From: Flavobacterium praedii
GTDB taxonomy: Bacteria; Bacteroidota; Bacteroidia; Flavobacteriales; Flavobacteriaceae
Direction: 5' to 3'
NCBI RefSeq assembly: GCF_026810365.1
Contig: NZ_CP113948.1
Location: 2,815,001-2,879,000 of the forward strand
Length of the DNA stretch: 64,000 nt
Each line of letters starts with the position of its first letter. Within the stretch, counting starts at the first letter, position 1. The position numbers and the translations under genes were made by a program. The notes below the pieces were generated by a model, which did no database searches, was not told the origin of the DNA, and saw nothing but the letters and a program-made list of their open reading frames with translations. Below are positions 26,309 through 35,217 of this stretch, piece after piece.

Positions 26309-27451
26309 ATGAAAAAAATAATTATTCTAATCACTCTTTCAATTGTATTGTTCGCTTGCAATTCATCCGAAAAGAACCAATCTGTTGAAAAACTAATTGC
26401 TTCAAAAGATCTAAAAGCAATAACGGCAAAGAAAAATGAGCTACAATTGCAGATTACCCAACTTGAAGAAGCTATAGCAACATTAGACACCAATAAAGTT
26501 ACAGAAGCATTAGTTACTGCCATACAATTAAAAGACACGGTTTTTAACCATTATCTCGAAGTACAAGGAAGCATTAACACCAATGAAAATGTATTAATTC
26601 AACCTGAATTTCCAGGAAACTTAGTAGAATTGAATGTGAAAGCTGGACAAAGAGTTTCCAAAGGACAAGTTCTAGCCCGAACCGATGATGGAGGAATGAG
26701 CCAACAACTGGCTAGTGCCGAAAATCAATATGCTCTTGCCAAAACTACTTTTGAACGCCAAAAAAACCTGTGGAGTCAAAAAATTGGATCCGAAATTCAA
26801 TTTCTGCAAGCGCAAACTCAAATGATTTCGGCACAAAAAGGAGTAGCACAAATAAAAGCACAAATAGCAAAAACCGTAATAAGAGCACCTTTCTCTGGAA
26901 CAATCGATGAAGTTTTTGTCGAAAAAGGAGAAGTAGTTGCAGCAAGCGCTCAGGGTTTGATGCGTATTGTAAACTTAGGAAATATGTATGTTTCTACTTC
27001 TATCCCCGAAACGTACATTGGTAAACTAAAAATTGGTACCGAAGTAGATGTTTTTTTAACTTCTTTGGGCAAAACCTACAAAGGAAAAGTGCGTCAAATA
27101 GGGAATTTTATCAATCCAAACAATAGAAGTTTTGGAATAGAAGTTAGCGTTCCCAATCCAGAAAATTTATTGAGACCAAACCAAGTAGCCAAATTAAAAG
27201 TGATTGATTATGTAAACAAAAATGCAGTGGTTGTTCCTACAAATGTTGTACAGCAAGATGGACAAAAAAACACTTTTGTTTATACCGTTATCAACTCGAA
27301 TGGAAAAACAGGAATTGCAAAAAAAGCAATTGTAAAAACAGGGCAATCATCTGATAATGTTACCGAAATTTTGAGTGGTTTAGATGCTAACACCATTATT
27401 GTTACCGAAGGGATGAACACTATTTCAGACGGGATGAAATTGAACTTTTAG
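26309..27451 (+). CDS. RND periplasmic adaptor lipoprotein, locus 2
   Basis: This is a 380-residue membrane-fusion protein. I use the ATG at 26309 because it gives a clean lipoprotein signal, MKKIIILITLSIVLFAC, with the lipidated cysteine at residue 17; the upstream ATG at 26285 adds eight odd residues. An N-terminal coiled coil (about 25-65, KKNELQLQITQLEEAIATLD) is followed by the lipoyl halves (VELNVKAGQRVSKGQVLA; VIRAPFSGTIDEVFVEKGEV), a hairpin, and the barrel domains. The stop codon TAG (27449-27451) shares two bases with the REP-like element that separates it from the pump gene. Confidence 0.92.
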   Translation: MKKIIILITLSIVLFACNSSEKNQSVEKLIASKDLKAITAKKNELQLQITQLEEAIATLDTNKVTEALVTAIQLKDTVFNHYLEVQGSINTNENVLIQPEFPGNLVELNVKAGQRVSKGQVLARTDDGGMSQQLASAENQYALAKTTFERQKNLWSQKIGSEIQFLQAQTQMISAQKGVAQIKAQIAKTVIRAPFSGTIDEVFVEKGEVVAASAQGLMRIVNLGNMYVSTSIPETYIGKLKIGTEVDVFLTSLGKTYKGKVRQIGNFINPNNRSFGIEVSVPNPENLLRPNQVAKLKVIDYVNKNAVVVPTNVVQQDGQKNTFVYTVINSNGKTGIAKKAIVKTGQSSDNVTEILSGLDANTIIVTEGMNTISDGMKLNF

Positions 27452-27575
27452 CCCCCTAACCCCCGAAGGGGAAATAAAAGCGCTTGAAAAAATAAGTTGT
27501 ATTGATAAAGCTGATTTAATAACTTAAAATCCTATTGACCCCTAATAGGAGTTCCCCTTTGGGGGCTAGGGGGCT
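27450..27575. repeat. 126-bp REP-like bipartite element between adaptor and pump genes
   Basis: The left end is AGCCCCCTAACCCCCGAAGG plus GGAA; the right end is TTCCCCTTTGGGGGCTAGGG plus GGCT. The ends, inverted orientation and length equal those of the element inside odhB. It begins in the stop codon of the adaptor gene and ends 3 bp before the pump start, so it fills the whole spacer of the operon. Confidence 0.75.
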
Positions 27576-27578
27576 TAT

Positions 27579-30500
27579 ATGTCACACCAAAACAAAGAAT
27601 TCGGAATATCAAGTTGGGCCATCGAAAATCGAGTTACGGTTTATATCCTAACTTTATTGATTGTTATTACTGGAATCATTGCCTACGTTACGATGCCTCG
27701 TGAAGATTTTCCTGAAATTATAGAGAATAAAGTATATATCTCTTCTATATTTCCTGGAAACTCAGCAGAAGATGTCGAAAAATTAATCATAAAACCACTC
27801 GAGAAAGAATTTAAAAACATCAGCGGGGTCGAAAAAATAACTTCGAGTTCTTTTCAAGATTACGGAATGATCATTGTCGAATTTGGAGACAAAATCAGTA
27901 TTTTGGATGCAAAGACAAAGATCAAGGACAAAGTAGATATTGTAAAAGCAGATACCGACTGGCCAAATCTTGACAATGGAAGCAAAGTAGAACCAAGTGT
28001 TTTTGAATTGAACATTTCGGAAGAAGTACCCATTCTAAACATCAATTTACAGGGAAATTACACCACTCAACAACTAAAAAAATATGGCGAACTACTTCAA
28101 GACGACATCGAAGAAATACCCGAAGTTAAAAAAGTAGACATCCTTGGTGTAGATGACAAAGAAGTTGAAATTGCCGTAGACATTTTTAAAATGACCGCTG
28201 CTCAAGTATCCTTTGATGACATCCAGAATGCAGTAAAATATGAGAATATGACACTTTCTGGTGGAAATCTAATCTCTCAAGGTTCTAGAAATAACATCAG
28301 AATCGTAGGTGAAATCAAAGACCCGAAAGAACTGGAAAACATTATTGTAAAACACAATGGCGGAACCGTTTACCTAAAAGATATTGCTGTTGTTCGTTTT
28401 AAAGAAAAAGAAAAAACAACCTATGCCCGTGAAAAAGGAACCGAAGTAGTCATGTTGAACGTAAAAAAACGTTCCAATCAAAACATGATTTCGGCCATTG
28501 AACAAGTGAAAGAAAAAATTGAAGAAGCCAAAACATCTTACCTTCCTTCAAATCTTAAAATTGAGTTGACAAACGATCAATCTTCTCGTGTAGAACACCA
28601 AGTAGATGAATTGTCAAACCACATCATTTTCGGAATTGTGTTGGTAATGATCGTATTGATGTTTACCATGGGATTACGAAATTCTCTATTTGTTGGAGCC
28701 GCTATTCCTTTGTCTATGTTAATGGCATTTAGTATACTTTCGGCATTTGGATTAACCTTAAATACTATGGTTCTGTTCGGATTGGTAATGGGACTGGGAA
28801 TGCTTGTTGATGACGGAATTGTAGTAGTTGACAACGTTTTTGCCAATATGAAAAAAGGCATGAACCGTATGCAAGCTTCCAAAATAGGTATTGGAGAAAT
28901 CGCTTGGCCTGTAATTGCGTCAACGGCAACTACCTTAATGGCCTTTTTGCCTTTTGCTTTGTGGCCAGGGACAATGGGGAAATTCATGAAATATTTTCCA
29001 ATCACATTAACCGTTACTTTATCCGCATCGTTGTTTGTTGCTATGGTAGTTAATGCTGCCATGACCGCAGGTTCTATGGAAATTGAAGATAAAAATGTGA
29101 CCAAAAAATCGGCTAAGACCTATTCAATCATTTTTACAATAATTGCTGTTATTTTTGTCTTAGTCGGTAATATATACGATTCCAAACTGGCAAAAGCGAT
29201 CGGGCACCTTGCTATCATTTCGCTTGGGCTAATGTGGTTGTACAAATTGAAATTGTACCAATGGACGCAAGATTTTCAACACAGTTTCTTTCCTAGAATG
29301 GAAGAAAGATACAAAGTGTTTTTGGCTAAAATTTTAACCCAAAGAAATGCTTGGATTTCTTTGGTTGGAATAATTGGATTATTATTTTTCTCTTTCATCT
29401 TATTGGGAATCTTCCCTAGAAAAGTATTATTCTTTCCAGATAATATTCCAAATCAAGTGATTACCTATATTGAATATCCGCAAGGAACCGATATTGAAAA
29501 AACCAACAAGGCTACCCTATTTGTAGAAAAACAAGTAATAAACATATTAAGTAAATATGTAGATAAGAGCACCAATAAAAATTACTTGGCTGAATCCATC
29601 GTCTCCCAAGTTGGTGTTGGAGCCGGAAATCCAAATGTAGATGCTGGATCTGATTCTGAAACCCCTTTCAAAGGAAAAGTAACAGTAAATTTTTCGGAAT
29701 ACAAATTTAGAAAAGGAATCAGTACTGCCGATATTTTAGAAGAAATTAGAGGAAAAGTAAAAGCAATTGCAGGAGCTACAGTTACTGTAGAAAAAGATGC
29801 AAACGGTCCACCGGCAGGTTATCCAATCAGCATTCAGTTGACAGGAATTGATTATGATGAAATGCTTAGAGAAGCGGACAAAATGATCACTTTCATCAAT
29901 TCAAAAAACATTCCTGGAATAGAACGTTTGAGTATTGATGTCAATAAAGAAAGTCCTGAACTTGAGGTAAAAGTTGACCGTGTAAGTGCAGGAAGTCTTG
30001 GTGTTTCTACAGGACAATTGGGTTTCAATTTGCGTCGTTCCGTATACGGTCAAGAAATCTCCACTTTCAAAGAAGGTGATGACGATTACAACATCACCAT
30101 GCGTATGCAAGATGACCAACGCAAGAACGAAAATATATTATTCAATCAGGCATTAACTTTCAGAAATCCAGCCAATGGACAAATGATGCAAGTTCCTATT
30201 TCGGCTGTTTCCGAAACAAAAAAAACAACAACCTACAATCAAATCAAAAGGAAAAACCAAAAACGTATTATGACGGTGTACTCCAATGTTCTGACGGGTT
30301 ACAATGGAGATGAGATTACAAAACAAATTGCTGCCGATTTAAAAGGATATGAATTACCAAAATCAGTAAGTTACTCCTTTTCAGGAGTGCAAGAAGAACA
30401 AGGAAAAAACCAAAGCTTCCTGATGTATGCTTTATTTTTGGCTTTGGCAGGAATCACTATCATCATCGTATTGCAGTTTAATTCCGTTTCCAAATCGATG

Positions 30501-31046
30501 GTTATTTTATTTACAGTCTTACTAAGTTTTAGTGGCGTCTTTTATGGTTATGTCATTGCCAACATGGATTTTGTAATCCTGATGACCATGATGGGAATCA
30601 TATCACTCGCAGGGATTGTAGTAAAAAATGGAATTGTATTAATGGACTTCTTCGTATTATTATTGGACAAAAAAGTAGCTGATAATCATTTAGAAAGTCA
30701 CGATGATTTAACTTTAGACGAAATCAAAGAAGTAATTATCGAGTCTGGAAAATCCAGACTTCGACCAGTTCTATTAACAGCTTTAACCGCAGTATTGGGA
30801 TTAATTCCTCTAGCGATTGGTCTAAACTTTGACTTCTTCTCTTTGGTAACCGAACTGAATCCACACATTTTCATGGGAGGAGACAACGTAATATTCTGGG
30901 GACCATTGGCCTGGACCATCATTTTCGGATTAACTTACGCTACAGTTTTAACTTTAGTAATGGTTCCCGTAATGTTTTACCTTGTTAAGAGAACCAAATA
31001 TTGGTTAAGAGATAGAAGAAACAGCAGAATCGCATCAGAAGAATAA
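27579..31046 (+). CDS. RND-family efflux pump, inner-membrane permease, locus 2
   Basis: This 1155-residue proton-driven pump is about 100 residues longer than AcrB. The relay aspartates are in GMLVDDGIVVVDNVFAN and the helix 10 lysine in GIVVKNGIVLMDFF. The extra length lies in the cytoplasmic loop between the two halves (about residues 505-560), where SIIFTIIAVIFVLVGNIYD and AIGHLAIISLGLMWLYKL look like two added membrane helices. The last 66 codons (30849-31046) have a diverged copy at 32705-32902, beyond the inserted ATPase gene. The pump is the last gene of efflux locus 2. Substrates are unknown. Confidence 0.93.
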   Translation: MSHQNKEFGISSWAIENRVTVYILTLLIVITGIIAYVTMPREDFPEIIENKVYISSIFPGNSAEDVEKLIIKPLEKEFKNISGVEKITSSSFQDYGMIIVEFGDKISILDAKTKIKDKVDIVKADTDWPNLDNGSKVEPSVFELNISEEVPILNINLQGNYTTQQLKKYGELLQDDIEEIPEVKKVDILGVDDKEVEIAVDIFKMTAAQVSFDDIQNAVKYENMTLSGGNLISQGSRNNIRIVGEIKDPKELENIIVKHNGGTVYLKDIAVVRFKEKEKTTYAREKGTEVVMLNVKKRSNQNMISAIEQVKEKIEEAKTSYLPSNLKIELTNDQSSRVEHQVDELSNHIIFGIVLVMIVLMFTMGLRNSLFVGAAIPLSMLMAFSILSAFGLTLNTMVLFGLVMGLGMLVDDGIVVVDNVFANMKKGMNRMQASKIGIGEIAWPVIASTATTLMAFLPFALWPGTMGKFMKYFPITLTVTLSASLFVAMVVNAAMTAGSMEIEDKNVTKKSAKTYSIIFTIIAVIFVLVGNIYDSKLAKAIGHLAIISLGLMWLYKLKLYQWTQDFQHSFFPRMEERYKVFLAKILTQRNAWISLVGIIGLLFFSFILLGIFPRKVLFFPDNIPNQVITYIEYPQGTDIEKTNKATLFVEKQVINILSKYVDKSTNKNYLAESIVSQVGVGAGNPNVDAGSDSETPFKGKVTVNFSEYKFRKGISTADILEEIRGKVKAIAGATVTVEKDANGPPAGYPISIQLTGIDYDEMLREADKMITFINSKNIPGIERLSIDVNKESPELEVKVDRVSAGSLGVSTGQLGFNLRRSVYGQEISTFKEGDDDYNITMRMQDDQRKNENILFNQALTFRNPANGQMMQVPISAVSETKKTTTYNQIKRKNQKRIMTVYSNVLTGYNGDEITKQIAADLKGYELPKSVSYSFSGVQEEQGKNQSFLMYALFLALAGITIIIVLQFNSVSKSMVILFTVLLSFSGVFYGYVIANMDFVILMTMMGIISLAGIVVKNGIVLMDFFVLLLDKKVADNHLESHDDLTLDEIKEVIIESGKSRLRPVLLTALTAVLGLIPLAIGLNFDFFSLVTELNPHIFMGGDNVIFWGPLAWTIIFGLTYATVLTLVMVPVMFYLVKRTKYWLRDRRNSRIASEE

Positions 31047-31067
31047 ACAGAATTCAACTCAAATCAC

Positions 31068-31108
31068 AAAACCACTCCTCTCTAATTTTGAGAATGGAGT
31101 GGTTTTTT
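31068..31108 (+). terminator. Terminator after the intact RND gene
   Basis: The stem AAAACCACTCC / GGAGTGGTTTT with a T-run lies 22 bp after the stop codon. Confidence 0.85.
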
Positions 31109-31272
31109 GGTTTAAAAGAAGTTTTTTTTAAAACATCAGAATTATTAGGGCGTAACCCCATTAAGAAAAGAGTCCTACTCTACTATGCGCTCACACGGCC
31201 TCATTCCTTAATGCGGTCTCCAGATAGCTATTGGGAATCCGTTTCTACTTCGGCAGCTTACTCCTATCCCGA

Positions 31273-31409
31273 TGTCATAAAGTTAAGCTTTGTTTTTTCT
31301 CGCAAAGACACGAAGACGCAAAGTTTAGTGCCGATTTCTTTGCGTCTTCTCGTCTTTGCGAGAGTTATATTTTGAAAAAGCGTAGTGAGAAATTCTTAAC
31401 TTAATGACA
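31273..31409. repeat. Nested inverted-repeat element
   Basis: The outer arms are TGTCATAAAGTTAAG (31273-31287) and CTTAACTTAATGACA (31395-31409). The inner arms are TCTCGCAAAGACACGAAGAC (from 31298) and its near complement ending at 31363. It is the kind of short palindromic element that moves without coding capacity; no relative was seen elsewhere in the window. Confidence 0.6.
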
Positions 31410-31455
31410 TTGCCTACTATCCTTTACGCTTATACCAGCAAAAAAAATAGTTATT

Positions 31456-31549
31456 TTGGATTCAAATCCAATAAAAACATAATTATTTTGGATTCAAATC
31501 CAAAATAACCATAATAATTTTGGATTTATAACTTAAATAATTACTTTTG
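31456..31549 (+). promoter_or_regulatory. ATPase promoter with palindromic operators
   Basis: Two copies of TTGGATTCAAATCCAA lie at 31456-31471 and 31488-31503. The second extends to a perfect 12-bp-arm palindrome (31483-31508). A third half-site, TTTTGGATTT, at 31518-31527 contains the -33 TTG (31520-31522). A 19-bp spacer leads to TACTTTTG (31542-31549). The arrangement is that of a repressor-controlled promoter; the binding protein is unknown. Confidence 0.7.
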
Positions 31550-31570
31550 TTTCTTCAAAATCAATTCATT

Positions 31571-32695
31571 ATGGTAAGAAGACAACAAACAGACTACGCC
31601 AAAGCCCGCTTATTCAAAGGAAAAGCGCTACTGGTTTTTGGACCAAGGCAAGTTGGAAAAACCACTTTTGTTGAAAATCTAATTGCCGATTTAGACAAAA
31701 AAACACTTTTTCTGAACGGAGACGAATCGGATGTGCTTGTTTTATTCGAAAACCCAAATGTTACCAAACTAAAAAACATCATTGGCGACAACGAAGTCCT
31801 TGTTATTGACGAAGCACAGCGTATCACAAACATTGGCATTGTAATCAAAATTATAGTAGACCAGATCAAATCGGTTCAAGTTATCGCCACAGGTTCGTCC
31901 AGCTTTGAATTGGCCAACAAACTCAACGAACCCTTAACTGGAAGAAAATACGAAATGTATTTGTACCCACTCGCATTTTCAGAAATGGTAACTCATAACG
32001 GATTATTAGACGAAAAAAGAAACTTGGAACAACGCTTAATTTACGGAAGTTATCCAGAAATAATAACAAACCCAATTGACGCCAAGGAACACATAAAACT
32101 GATTGCCAATAGCTATTTGTACAAAGATTTGTTCCTATTAGACCAAATATCAAAACCTGTATTGCTTCAAAAAATAGTCAAAGCATTGGCACTTCAAGTA
32201 GGAAGCGAGGTCAATTACAATGAACTCAGCAGACTCCTTCAAATAGACAACAAAACCGTTGAAAAATACATCGACCTGCTCGAGAAAACATTTGTAGTTT
32301 TCAAGCTTCCCGCCCTGTCCAATAATATCCGAAATGAAATAAAAAAAGGCAGAAAAATTTATTTTTATGACAATGGCGTAATCAATGCTGTTACTGGAAA
32401 CTTCAATCCTTTGTCACAAAGAACCGACATTGGCAGTTTATGGGAGAACTACATTATAAGCGAGCGTATAAAACACCTTAACATCCAACAAAATGAAGCT
32501 ATTCCCTATTTTTGGCGAACCACACAACAACAGGAAATAGATTATATTGAAAAAATAGACAACCAAATTTTAGCTTGCGAAATAAAATGGAATCCTAAAG
32601 TGAAATATAAAATTCCCGTTACTTTTTCTACAAATTATGAAAATGTAGCATCAAAAATAGTAACACCAGACAACTACGAAGAGTTTTTATTTTAA
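31571..32695 (+). CDS. AAA ATPase of the DUF4143 type
   Basis: This 374-residue cytoplasmic ATPase has the Walker A GPRQVGKTT (residues 24-32) and Walker B EVLVIDEAQR, followed by a sensor-like IATGSSSFEL. The C-terminal DUF4143 part begins around SEVNYNELSRLLQIDNKTVEKYIDLL (a winged-helix-like segment). It ends with FWRTTQQQEIDYIEK...LACEIKW, a degenerate PD-(D/E)XK nuclease pattern. The start at 31571 is fixed because the -10 element covers the ATG at 31547. Biological roles in this family are unclear, and many members behave as mobile accessory genes. It lies between the two copies of the RND gene end, so it was acquired at this spot. Confidence 0.88.
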   Translation: MVRRQQTDYAKARLFKGKALLVFGPRQVGKTTFVENLIADLDKKTLFLNGDESDVLVLFENPNVTKLKNIIGDNEVLVIDEAQRITNIGIVIKIIVDQIKSVQVIATGSSSFELANKLNEPLTGRKYEMYLYPLAFSEMVTHNGLLDEKRNLEQRLIYGSYPEIITNPIDAKEHIKLIANSYLYKDLFLLDQISKPVLLQKIVKALALQVGSEVNYNELSRLLQIDNKTVEKYIDLLEKTFVVFKLPALSNNIRNEIKKGRKIYFYDNGVINAVTGNFNPLSQRTDIGSLWENYIISERIKHLNIQQNEAIPYFWRTTQQQEIDYIEKIDNQILACEIKWNPKVKYKIPVTFSTNYENVASKIVTPDNYEEFLF

Positions 32696-32704
32696 TAAAA
32701 TAAA

Positions 32705-32902
32705 ACCGATTTAAATCCACACATCTTTATGGGAGGAGACAACGTGATTTTCTGGGGAACATTGGCCTGGACCATCATTTTTGGTTTGACGTACGCCACG
32801 GTATTAACTTTGGTAATGGTACCCGTAATGTTTTATTTAGTCAAAAGAACCAAATATTGGTTAAGAGACCGAAGAAATAAAAGAGTTTCATTAGAAAATT
32901 AA
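32705..32902 (+). pseudogene. Diverged 3' end of an RND pump gene (66 codons)
   Basis: The open frame encodes a C-terminus nearly equal to that of the pump at 27579-31046 (shared core NPHIFMGGDNVIFWG, then LAWTIIFGLTYATVLTL and VKRTKYWLRDRRN). Only about 7 of 65 residues differ, while many third codon positions differ. There is no start and no upstream part. It is followed by its own terminator. It is best read as the former or a foreign allele of the gene end, left behind when the ATPase block came in. Confidence 0.88.
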
Positions 32903-32907
32903 ATACA

Positions 32908-32950
32908 TAAAAAAGCCACTTGTTAACTAGAAAAACAAGTGGCTTTTTTT
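32908..32950 (+). terminator. Terminator after the RND gene remnant
   Basis: The stem AAAAGCCACTTGTT / AACAAGTGGCTTTT is followed by a T-run 6 bp after the remnant's stop. Its presence suggests that this was once the end of a full-length pump gene. Confidence 0.85.
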
Positions 32951-33112
32951 AATTTCTGAATTAGACTTCGTTTCGAAACTATATTATTCAAATAATTCAA
33001 GTACTGACGAATATACTTAAAAAAGGAGTGCGTACTTGGATATGATGAAATTGAAACTTACCGAGGGGGAAGAAAGATCGTATTCATTATATAATTCTTA
33101 ATAATTAGTTTT

Positions 33113-33946
33113 TTACGAATCTCCCGTTGACGATAAAGCACCAAAATCATCAAAACTAATGTCCCACGTTTTAGGGGATTCGTTTCCGCGCCATGTAACT
33201 TCAACTCCACCATCAATAATAATGTATTGTCCTATGATAAAACGGGAATCATCTAAAAGTAAAAATTTAACCAAAGGGGCAATGTTTTCTGCTTTTGCAA
33301 AATCACCATTCGGTTTAGGTAAACTATTTATCCCTTTTGCTTTTACAGGATCTTTCATATCATGCTCGATTAATGCAGTCAAAACAACACCTGGAGCAAT
33401 CAAATTCATCGAAATATTACTACCTGCCCAATCGCTTTTGAAGGCATTTTGTCGCACCCATTTTGTTATGGCTGTCTTACTTGCTTGATAGGTCCAAAAA
33501 GGATTTTTTTGAATAAGATTCATCGCCTTCTCTTTATCCATTTCTAATAACGCTTCAACAACATCATTTGGAATACCCGGTGTAATAACAACAGAATTGG
33601 ATGCATTTATGACAACCCTTCCATTATTAGATTTTTTGAGATAAGGTTGTAAAGCAGTAATCAATCTAATTATTCCAAAATAATTTAAACCAAAAACAAG
33701 AGCCGCATTTGAGCTATCTACACCTGCATTGGCAAAAACGCCATCAATATTCCCTCCACTCAATTTTATAATTTCCTGAACCGCATAATCTACTCCTTCA
33801 GGTGTTGATAAATCTGCTTGAACCTCGGCGTCAGCTGTATTGGTAACTCCAATTACTTTAGCACCATTTTTCTCGAGCAATAATCGTGATGCATATCCCA
33901 TTCCAGATTGAGAACCTGTAACTACAATTGTTTTTGTTGTTTCCAT
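33113..33946 (-). CDS. SDR-family NAD(P)-dependent oxidoreductase
   Basis: This is a 277-residue classical short-chain dehydrogenase. The cofactor motif TGSQSGMG lies at residues 10-17, FANAGV at 71-76, and the catalytic Y153 and K157 in YQASK, with an active-site serine in INASNS (113-118). The insert between serine and tyrosine is longer than usual (PGIPNDVVEALLEMDKEKAMNL), as in 3-alpha-hydroxysteroid dehydrogenase/carbonyl reductases. Oxidation or reduction of a ketone or secondary alcohol is expected; the substrate is unknown. A small membrane protein gene lies 64 bp upstream on the same strand. Confidence 0.88.
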   Translation of the reverse strand: METTKTIVVTGSQSGMGYASRLLLEKNGAKVIGVTNTADAEVQADLSTPEGVDYAVQEIIKLSGGNIDGVFANAGVDSSNAALVFGLNYFGIIRLITALQPYLKKSNNGRVVINASNSVVITPGIPNDVVEALLEMDKEKAMNLIQKNPFWTYQASKTAITKWVRQNAFKSDWAGSNISMNLIAPGVVLTALIEHDMKDPVKAKGINSLPKPNGDFAKAENIAPLVKFLLLDDSRFIIGQYIIIDGGVEVTWRGNESPKTWDISFDDFGALSSTGDS

Positions 33947-34010
33947 AAAAAAATAAATTTAAATTCCGTTCTTTTGGCTAATCACACTCATTATTTTTGT
34001 TGTATTACAA

Positions 34011-34454
34011 TCACTTTTCCAGTAATGATGTTTTGGTTTCAAAATCCACTAAAACTGTGATCATTCCTGCAACAAGTCCAGTAACAATGGTAGCCGTTGT
34101 ATGTGAAACTTCAATAGAACCCATATATCTCTGAAAAAGGATTGCAAAAATAGTAACCAGTCCAAAGGCAAAAACACAATGCTTTAATGCTTTTAAAAAA
34201 TAACCTGGAAAATAGGGTGGCTTATTTGGCATTTTAGTAGTCCAAAATGCTATTGAGGTCACAAAAAAACACAAAGATACCGCAACTGGAACTGCCTTAG
34301 AAAAAACCGTTGGTATCTCAGAAGAAATACTATTTTGAGTCAAAAAAATAGTTGGGTAATCTTTAGCCATAGAAAACCAATATTGCAAGGAATTAATAAT
34401 AGCATTAATAAGTCCGGCTAATAATGATCCTTTTAGTATTGCTGCTTTTGTCAT
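34011..34454 (-). CDS. Small four-helix membrane protein, function unknown
   Basis: I do not recognise this protein of 147 residues. Hydrophobic segments lie near 8-25, 53-72, 92-110 and 119-137 (IVTGLVAGMITVLVDF). There are no cysteine pairs and no known motif. It has the look of a DUF2798-like inner-membrane protein without firm support. It is probably transcribed together with the downstream SDR gene; 1.4 kb of decayed DNA lies upstream. Confidence 0.65.
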   Translation of the reverse strand: MTKAAILKGSLLAGLINAIINSLQYWFSMAKDYPTIFLTQNSISSEIPTVFSKAVPVAVSLCFFVTSIAFWTTKMPNKPPYFPGYFLKALKHCVFAFGLVTIFAILFQRYMGSIEVSHTTATIVTGLVAGMITVLVDFETKTSLLEK

Positions 34455-35217
34455 AAAGTCGTTTATAAAAATGAAAACAAATCACTTAACTAATCGTTAC
34501 AATCTTTTTATTGCAATTCAATGAAGGTTTTTTTTGTACAAATATTTCGATTGTTATATTAAAAGTATAAAATTTTAACAAAAACAACAGCCCCTTTTTT
34601 AAATATTTTACAAAAAACACAAATTAAATACCTTAATTTCAAAACACTAACAGCCAAAAACCTGATTTTCATTGCCGAAACAGCCCAAACATTGAAAAAA
34701 ATTACGATCACAAAAAAATCATCAATTGGAGTTGGCTTATGCAAAAGGACTGCAAAATTTATCCCATGGCCTGAAATCAAAATAGTGTAGAAATCTGATT
34801 TTTCGGATTACCCTAAGTTAATTTCAATTTACAGGTTTATTCTAAATGAATACATTTGAAACAACAAACGTCTTGCTGATTATTAGTGATCTTAAAAAGT
34901 ATTTAGCCTTATGCATACCCGAAAATCGGCAACAATAAGTATTATAAAACAAAAAGGAATACCTAATTATGAATTCACCACTAACAACCAGTTTGTTGCA
35001 GACAAACTACAATAAGTAAAAAGGCGGTACCGTATATGACTCCTAAAAATTAAAATTAACCTATATGAAAATAAAACAGTTTAGGAGTAAACCGTCGAAA
35101 GTTTTTAAAATCAACTACAAAATTTACTACCGTAATAATCATTATAGGCTTTGAAACCCCTAACCTATTTGGCGCCAATACTCACAACCTGAAACATCTA
35201 TAAATAAAATTTGGGAA

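Larger units (their letters stand above)
31109..31570. other. Gap between RND gene and ATPase gene
   Basis: The first 160 bp carries no recognisable gene. A nested inverted repeat follows (31273-31409), then the TTTTGGATT palindromes and the ATPase promoter (31456-31549). A 95-codon plus-strand frame (31088-31375) runs through the terminator and the repeat and is not a credible gene. Confidence 0.55.

Noticed and set aside
31088..31375. 95-codon plus-strand frame after the RND gene
   Set aside because: It begins inside the terminator and crosses the nested inverted repeat; no promoter and no protein-like composition.
34559..34780. 73-codon minus-strand hydrophobic frame
   Set aside because: It lies in the decayed region; the opposite strand reads more like an old protein tail, and no start context or homologue pattern is seen.
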